This document shows positions 59,414 to 64,000 of a DNA stretch of 64,000 nucleotides, in pieces. The translations under genes were made by a program, and so were the position numbers. Position 1 is the stretch's first letter. The number at the start of each line of letters is the position of its first letter. Below the pieces are notes generated by a model. It searched no databases and was not told the origin of the DNA. It saw nothing but the letters and a program-made list of their open reading frames with translations. This stretch comes from Pelomonas caseinilytica (GTDB lineage Bacteria > Pseudomonadota > Gammaproteobacteria > Burkholderiales > Burkholderiaceae_C): contig NZ_JAJTWT010000006.1 in assembly GCF_021353235.1 (NCBI RefSeq), positions 348,172-412,171 of the forward strand. Reading direction: 5' to 3'.

Positions 59414-60624
59414 CACAGCCTCTTCTCCAGGCCGCCGACCTGCGCGGCGCCGCCCGCCTGACCACCGAGGCCGTCGCCGGCCTCACCAGCCTCGTCGAGG
59501 CCATGCATGCCCGCATCGCCTCGCCCTGGCAGCCTGGGCCGGACGGCGGGGCCCGCGACCGCGCGGGCGGCGTGGCCGGCCTGGTCTACACCACGGTTCG
59601 CGGCGTGACCCACCTGGTGGGCGGCAGCGCCGAGGCCCTCTTCGGCTGGCTGGCGCCGGCCCTGGCCGCCACCGATGCCCACCAGGCCCCCCGCCCCGAA
59701 CGCGAAGCCATCCTGGCCGCGCTCAACGGCGTGCTGGGCGACCACCTCGCCGCCACCGACAACCCGCTGGCCATCGACATGGCCTTCCGGCTGGCCGGCA
59801 GGCCCCTGCCGCTGGACCGCTATGCGCTGCGTTCGCGCGTGGCCGGCGCCACGCCCCGCGTCGTCGTGCTTCTGCACGGCCTGTGCATGAACGACCTGCA
59901 ATGGCAGCGCGACGGCCACGACCACGGCGAGGCGCTGGCCCGCGACGCCGGCTACACGCCCGTCTACCTGCGCTACAACAGCGGCCTGAGCGTGTCGACC
60001 AACGGCCGCATCCTGGCCCAGCTGCTGGAGCGGCTTTACGACGTGTGGCCCATGCCCATCGAGCGCCTGGTGCTGATGGGCCACAGCATGGGCGGCCTGG
60101 TGGCGCGCAGCGCCATCCACCACGGCGCCCTGATGCAGCGCGGCAACATGCGCTGGCCGGCACGGGTGAACGACCTCGTCTGCCTCGGCACGCCGCACCT
60201 GGGCGCACCGCTGGAGCGCGCCGGCCACGGCGTGGACATGCTGCTCAGCGCGGCGCCTTACGCCTCGCCGCTGGCGCGGCTGGGCAAGGTGCGCAGCGCC
60301 GGCATCAACGACCTGCGGCTGGGCAACATCCTCAGCGCGCCGTCGGGCGACGACGGCACCTACCGCTGCGAGCAGGTGCGCCTGCCCGACTCGGCGCGCT
60401 GCTACGCCATCGCCGGCTGCCTGGGCACGGCGGCCGGCAGCCTGAAGTCGCGCGTGCTGGGCGACGGCCTGGTGCCGGTGGCCAGCGCCCTCGGCCAGCA
60501 TGCCGACGCCGACCGCCACCTCGACTTCGCCCCGGAACACCAGGCCGTGGTCTACGAGACCGGCCACCTGGAACTGCTGTCGAGCGCGGAGGTGTACGGG
60601 CAGTTGAGGCGGTGGCTGGGGTGA
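59410..60624 (+). CDS. Lipase/esterase-like alpha/beta hydrolase
   Basis: A 404-residue hydrolase: a helical N-terminal part (LRGAARLTTEAVAGLTSLVEAMHARI, GGVAGLVYTTVRGVTHLVGGSAEALFGWLAP) may bind membranes. The hydrolase domain begins at VVVLLHGLCMNDLQW, with nucleophile Ser226 in LMGHSMGGLVA and TPHLGAP; the acid and His (about GHLELLSS) come near the C-terminus. The pattern resembles PGAP1-like lipases. It is translationally coupled to the S1 protease gene (ATGA). Substrate unknown. The following 238 bp show no gene. Confidence 0.85.
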   Translation: MTQPLLQAADLRGAARLTTEAVAGLTSLVEAMHARIASPWQPGPDGGARDRAGGVAGLVYTTVRGVTHLVGGSAEALFGWLAPALAATDAHQAPRPEREAILAALNGVLGDHLAATDNPLAIDMAFRLAGRPLPLDRYALRSRVAGATPRVVVLLHGLCMNDLQWQRDGHDHGEALARDAGYTPVYLRYNSGLSVSTNGRILAQLLERLYDVWPMPIERLVLMGHSMGGLVARSAIHHGALMQRGNMRWPARVNDLVCLGTPHLGAPLERAGHGVDMLLSAAPYASPLARLGKVRSAGINDLRLGNILSAPSGDDGTYRCEQVRLPDSARCYAIAGCLGTAAGSLKSRVLGDGLVPVASALGQHADADRHLDFAPEHQAVVYETGHLELLSSAEVYGQLRRWLG

Positions 60625-60862
60625 GGGCTGGCGCCTCGGAGCCAACGGTTTCAAGTGCGTGAGACGGTCGCGTCCCACTGCGCGTTTCCCCGAGGTCGGA
60701 GCGATGGGTAAAGACGCGAAACTCGCTCCAAACAACACATACCAACAGGCCCTCGAACGAGTCGGCTGGCGGGAGGATGGCTCACCCGAGCGGGACCTTG
60801 GGAGAGCGAGCATTGAAACCTTGCGCTGACCCGACCCCGGCAAAGGGCTCAGGGAGAGCGTC

Positions 60863-62047
60863 ATGTTTGCGATGCACAGGTGGCCTTGGGCGGCGAACGA
60901 GCGGCCCGGCTTGAACTCGGCCGTGCAGGCCGCTCCTTTATCCGCAGGGCAACCAGCTGCCCCGACAGCCCGGCGCCACAGGCGGGGCGCAGCTGTCTAC
61001 ATCGCCGGCGCACTCGCCGGCCTGCTATCGCTCCTGCATGGCTCGCTCGCCACGGCGGCGGGCTACTACGACGAGCAGGGCTATTTCGTGCGCGAGGCCA
61101 AGGCCGTCTCGTCGCTGGGCCCGCAACTGTTCGGTGAACAGGTCAACCATTCCAACGGTGGCGTGTCGTTCGTGCAGACCGACATCTCGCTGAAGGGCAA
61201 CAGCGCCCTGCCCATGGCCGTCGCCAGAAGCTTGCGCAGCTCGCCGGCCCTGCCGTTCACCGTCGGCCACTTCGGCAAGTGGGACCTCGAGATTCCTCGC
61301 GTCCACGGCTTCTTCACCTCCAAGGGCTTCACCAACGCCAGCTACGGCACCAACCGCTGCAGCAGCTTCTCCGCACCGCCCAACGTGAGCGGCTCCAAAG
61401 GCGGCTGGTTCTTCACCAAGGAGTACTGGCAGGGCAACATGCTCTACGTGCCCGGCGCCGGTGACCAGGAAATCCTCAAGCGCGACCCCTCTGTTGCCGC
61501 ACCGGCCGACGGCAACAGCTACCCGCTGTCCACGCGCGAACTCTGGATGATCCGCTGCATTCCGCTGGCTGCGGGCGGCACCGGCGAAGGCTTCCTGGCC
61601 GTCTCGCCCAGCGGTGTGCAGTACCAGTTCGACCGACTGGTCCAGCGCACGGCCGGCTCGATGCAGAACGACTACGGCTCCTCGACCGGACGCGTCGACG
61701 TCTGGATCCTGCCCTCCGTGATCCGCGACCGGTTCGGCAACACCGTGACGTTCACCTACGACGCCACCACCCCCATGCGGCTGTTGAAGATGACCGCCAG
61801 CGACGGCCGGGCGATCACGTTCACCTACGGCACCGGCAACCGCATCGCCACCGCCAGCGACGGCGTCAACACCTGGAGCTACGGCTACGACGGCACGGGA
61901 GACCTGTCCAGCGTCACCCTGCCCGACAGCAGCACCTGGACCTTCTCCCACGACCCGTATTTCTTCTACACCGACGCCTCTACGTCACCAACCCGTTCTG
62001 TGGCGACTTCGGGCAAGTGCAGACGGGGCAGCGCTCCATCACCATGA
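60863..62047 (+). CDS. RHS/YD-repeat secreted protein, N-terminal part (before an apparent frameshift)
   Basis: From ATG 60863 behind AGGGAGAG. An extended N-terminus precedes a hydrophobic signal segment (about 45-65, IAGALAGLLSLLHGSLATAAG). Secreted RHS-type body: QVNHSNGGVSFVQTDISLKGNSALPMAVARSL, RFGNTVTFTYDATTPMRLLKM and TWSYGYDGTGDLSSVTLPDSSTWTF. The frame leaves the family pattern at about 61,970 and stops at 62047 after unrelated residues. RHS proteins form cocoon-like shells and often carry a C-terminal toxin; none is visible because the window ends. Confidence 0.78.
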   Translation: MFAMHRWPWAANERPGLNSAVQAAPLSAGQPAAPTARRHRRGAAVYIAGALAGLLSLLHGSLATAAGYYDEQGYFVREAKAVSSLGPQLFGEQVNHSNGGVSFVQTDISLKGNSALPMAVARSLRSSPALPFTVGHFGKWDLEIPRVHGFFTSKGFTNASYGTNRCSSFSAPPNVSGSKGGWFFTKEYWQGNMLYVPGAGDQEILKRDPSVAAPADGNSYPLSTRELWMIRCIPLAAGGTGEGFLAVSPSGVQYQFDRLVQRTAGSMQNDYGSSTGRVDVWILPSVIRDRFGNTVTFTYDATTPMRLLKMTASDGRAITFTYGTGNRIATASDGVNTWSYGYDGTGDLSSVTLPDSSTWTFSHDPYFFYTDASTSPTRSVATSGKCRRGSAPSP

Positions 62048-64000
62048 AGCACCCCAGCGGGGCGTCGGGCAGCTTCACGACCGACGTGCTGCAGCACCCC
62101 CGTGGCGGCGTCCAGAAGACCTGCTGGGGGTCCAGCCAACAGTACGCCGACTCGCCGCGGTACTACGCCTCCATCTCGCTGCTGAGCAAGACCCTGTCCG
62201 GCCCGGGGCTGCCCACGATGACGTGGAACTACAGCTACAGCGCCCCCGACGGAGCCGGCTCCTACTACGACTGCACCAACTGCCCGCACACCCGCTGGAC
62301 GCGCATCGCCAAGCCCGACGGCACGGCGACCGTCTTCACCTACGGCATCTGGGAAGGCGAGAACGAAGGCCAACTGCTGCAGACCGATGAGCAGGACAGC
62401 GCCGGCAACCTGCTGCGCAGCACGGCCCAGCACTTCAGGGCCTACAACGCCGGGCCCTACCCGGCCAGCTTCGGCGACAGCATCGTGCGCTTCGGCAACA
62501 GCCTGACGCCCGGCCGCCTGTTCCCCCTCGACCAGCGCACCGTGACGCAGCAGTCCACGAGCTTCTCGTGGGCGGCCACCGCCTTCGACGGCCGGGGGCG
62601 GCCCACCAGCGTGACGCTCAGCGGCCCGGGCGGCCAGCGCGTGGACACCACCACCTACAGCGATGCCGAAGCGGCGTGGGTGCTGGGCCAGGTCGATACC
62701 GTCGTCTCCAACGGCTACACCGTGGTCGACAACGACTACGACACCCTGGGGCGGCTCACCGCCCACCGCGAATTCGGCATCCTGAAATTCACCCAGGCCT
62801 ACAACGCCGACGGCACCCTCTACTCCCGCACCGACGGCGCCAACAACACCACCACCTTCACCAACTACAAGCTCGGCATCCCGCAGACCGTCAGCCACCC
62901 GCTGGGCATCACCGAAAGCGCCACCGTCGACTCGCTGGGCCGCGTGACCAGCATCACCGACGCCGCCAGCTTCACGACCGGCTTTGGCTACGACGCCATG
63001 AGCCGCCTCGCCAGCATCACGCCGCCCGGCGGCTTCACGGCCACCGGCATCAGCTTCGGTCCCGCCGTGGCGGCCTACGGCCTGCCTGCGGGCCACTGGC
63101 GCCAGACCATCACCAGGGGTGCGGCCGTCACGCAGATCGACTACGACGCCTTCTGGCGCCCGGTCATGACCCGCACCTACGACTCGGGCGGCGAAGCGGG
63201 CACGCGCAAGGTCAGCGTCAAGCAATACGACTTTGATGGCCGGCCCACCTACGAAAGCTACCCCGCACGAGACATTGCCACCGTCGGCACCACCGCCGCC
63301 GGCACGCGCACCACCTACGACGCCGTGGGCCGTGTCGTGCTCGTGCAGCAAGACAGCGAACTCGGCCTGCTGAGCACCTCCACGAGCTACCTCGCCGGCT
63401 TCCAGACCCAGACCACCAACCCCCGCAACAAGACCACCACCCAAACCTTCTGGGCGCTGGACGACCCGGCCAAGGCCCAACTCGCCGGCATCAGCGCGCC
63501 GGCGGGCGTGAGCGTGAGCATCGCCCGCGACGCCTTCGGCAAACCCACCGCCATCACCCGTGGCGGCAGCTTCGCCGGCTACACCAGCAGCGTCACGCGC
63601 CGCTACGTCTACGACGCGGGCCAACGCCTGTGCAAGACCCTCGAACCCGAAGTCGGTGCCACGGTCCAGACTTACGACGCAGCCGGCAACGTGACATGGA
63701 AAGCCCCCGGCCAGAACCTGCCCAACACCGCCGCCTGCGACGACACGAGCGTGGCGGCCAGCGCCAAGCTCACCTACGGCTACGACGCCCTCAACCGCCT
63801 GACCAGCGTCACCTACGGCGACGGCAGCCCGAGCGTCACGCGCACCTACACGGCGGATGGCCTGCTGCAGACCATCGCCAGCAACGGCAGCACCTGGACC
63901 TACGGCTACAACGCCCTGCGAAAACTCGCCTCCGAAACCCTGAACTACGGTGGCCAGAACTACGGCATCAGCTGGGGCTACAACGCCCAGGGCGACCTCA
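62044..64000 (+). CDS. RHS/YD-repeat protein, continuation in another frame (runs off the window)
   Basis: The frame one phase away resumes typical RHS sequence from about 61,975 (RLYVTNPFCGDFGQVQTGQRS) and stays open to the last base. The first ATG is 62044; a GTG at 62017 is also possible. Many YD repeats follow: TTYDAVGRVVLV, LTYGYDALNRLTSVTYGDGS, WTYGYNALRKLASE and ISWGYNAQGDL. Together with the preceding part this is one gene broken by a single-base indel, either a real mutation or a sequencing error. Confidence 0.75.
   Translation, partial: MKHPSGASGSFTTDVLQHPRGGVQKTCWGSSQQYADSPRYYASISLLSKTLSGPGLPTMTWNYSYSAPDGAGSYYDCTNCPHTRWTRIAKPDGTATVFTYGIWEGENEGQLLQTDEQDSAGNLLRSTAQHFRAYNAGPYPASFGDSIVRFGNSLTPGRLFPLDQRTVTQQSTSFSWAATAFDGRGRPTSVTLSGPGGQRVDTTTYSDAEAAWVLGQVDTVVSNGYTVVDNDYDTLGRLTAHREFGILKFTQAYNADGTLYSRTDGANNTTTFTNYKLGIPQTVSHPLGITESATVDSLGRVTSITDAASFTTGFGYDAMSRLASITPPGGFTATGISFGPAVAAYGLPAGHWRQTITRGAAVTQIDYDAFWRPVMTRTYDSGGEAGTRKVSVKQYDFDGRPTYESYPARDIATVGTTAAGTRTTYDAVGRVVLVQQDSELGLLSTSTSYLAGFQTQTTNPRNKTTTQTFWALDDPAKAQLAGISAPAGVSVSIARDAFGKPTAITRGGSFAGYTSSVTRRYVYDAGQRLCKTLEPEVGATVQTYDAAGNVTWKAPGQNLPNTAACDDTSVAASAKLTYGYDALNRLTSVTYGDGSPSVTRTYTADGLLQTIASNGSTWTYGYNALRKLASETLNYGGQNYGISWGYNAQGDL

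Overview
The window is GC-rich (roughly 70 % by eye), densely coding DNA from a betaproteobacterial chromosome. Protein signatures point to the order Burkholderiales, of the Rubrivivax/Roseateles/Leptothrix type: a PEP-CTERM protein, an Anbu proteasome homologue, several c-di-GMP genes, many short exported proteins, and an alr/lplT/radA neighbourhood. The genus is inference only. There is one tRNA gene (Arg-CCG) and no rRNA, CRISPR array, insertion sequence or integrase. The window opens inside a GGDEF-EAL gene and closes inside a frameshifted RHS gene.

Layout. 1-5 kb: the end of a c-di-GMP phosphodiesterase gene, then a TetR regulator divergent from a SphA-type outer-membrane transporter; a facing DUF1254/DUF1214 gene carries almost the same operator. 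5-14 kb: a 2-hydroxyacid dehydrogenase, an M13 metallopeptidase, small exported proteins, a sulfide:quinone oxidoreductase, a DUF4337 protein and two tandem membrane diguanylate cyclases. Between them lies a 241-bp scar stitched from pieces of the M13 and DUF4337 genes. 14-20 kb: an SDR, rlpA and an FAH-family hydrolase with overlapping divergent start codons, nadC, an orphan Anbu peptidase, DUF4142 plus lipoprotein, and a pyridoxamine-phosphate-oxidase-like stress protein. 20-24.4 kb: a copper island with multicopper oxidase, TolC-like lipoprotein and a small Cys/His exported protein on one strand, cueR, and a CopZ-like chaperone on the other. Each arm is preceded by a promoter with the 19-bp -35/-10 spacing of CueR targets.

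24-40 kb is mostly housekeeping: tRNA-Arg, cytochrome c5, ilvE, a zf-CHCC protein, a PilZ protein, radA, several exporters, prolyl oligopeptidase, arfB, alr, lplT, an SGNH hydrolase and glutathione peroxidase. 40.7-41.1 kb is non-coding and packed with palindromes; part of it is a second copy of a 107-bp repeat found behind nadC. Then come a flavin-dependent halogenase homologue lacking the catalytic lysine, a Crp/Fnr regulator, a DUF2332 protein, a QseBC-like two-component system just behind a PEP-CTERM gene, and an aromatic aminotransferase.

49-58 kb holds cell-wall and D-alanine functions (D-amino-acid dehydrogenase, an SxxK/KTG serine hydrolase, LD-carboxypeptidase, and PBP4 further along), a TonB-dependent receptor and an ornithine-cyclodeaminase-family protein. 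58-61 kb has a trypsin-like protease coupled to a lipase-like hydrolase; a hairpin covers the protease ribosome-binding site. The last 3 kb is a secreted RHS/YD-repeat gene with an apparent frameshift near 61,970.
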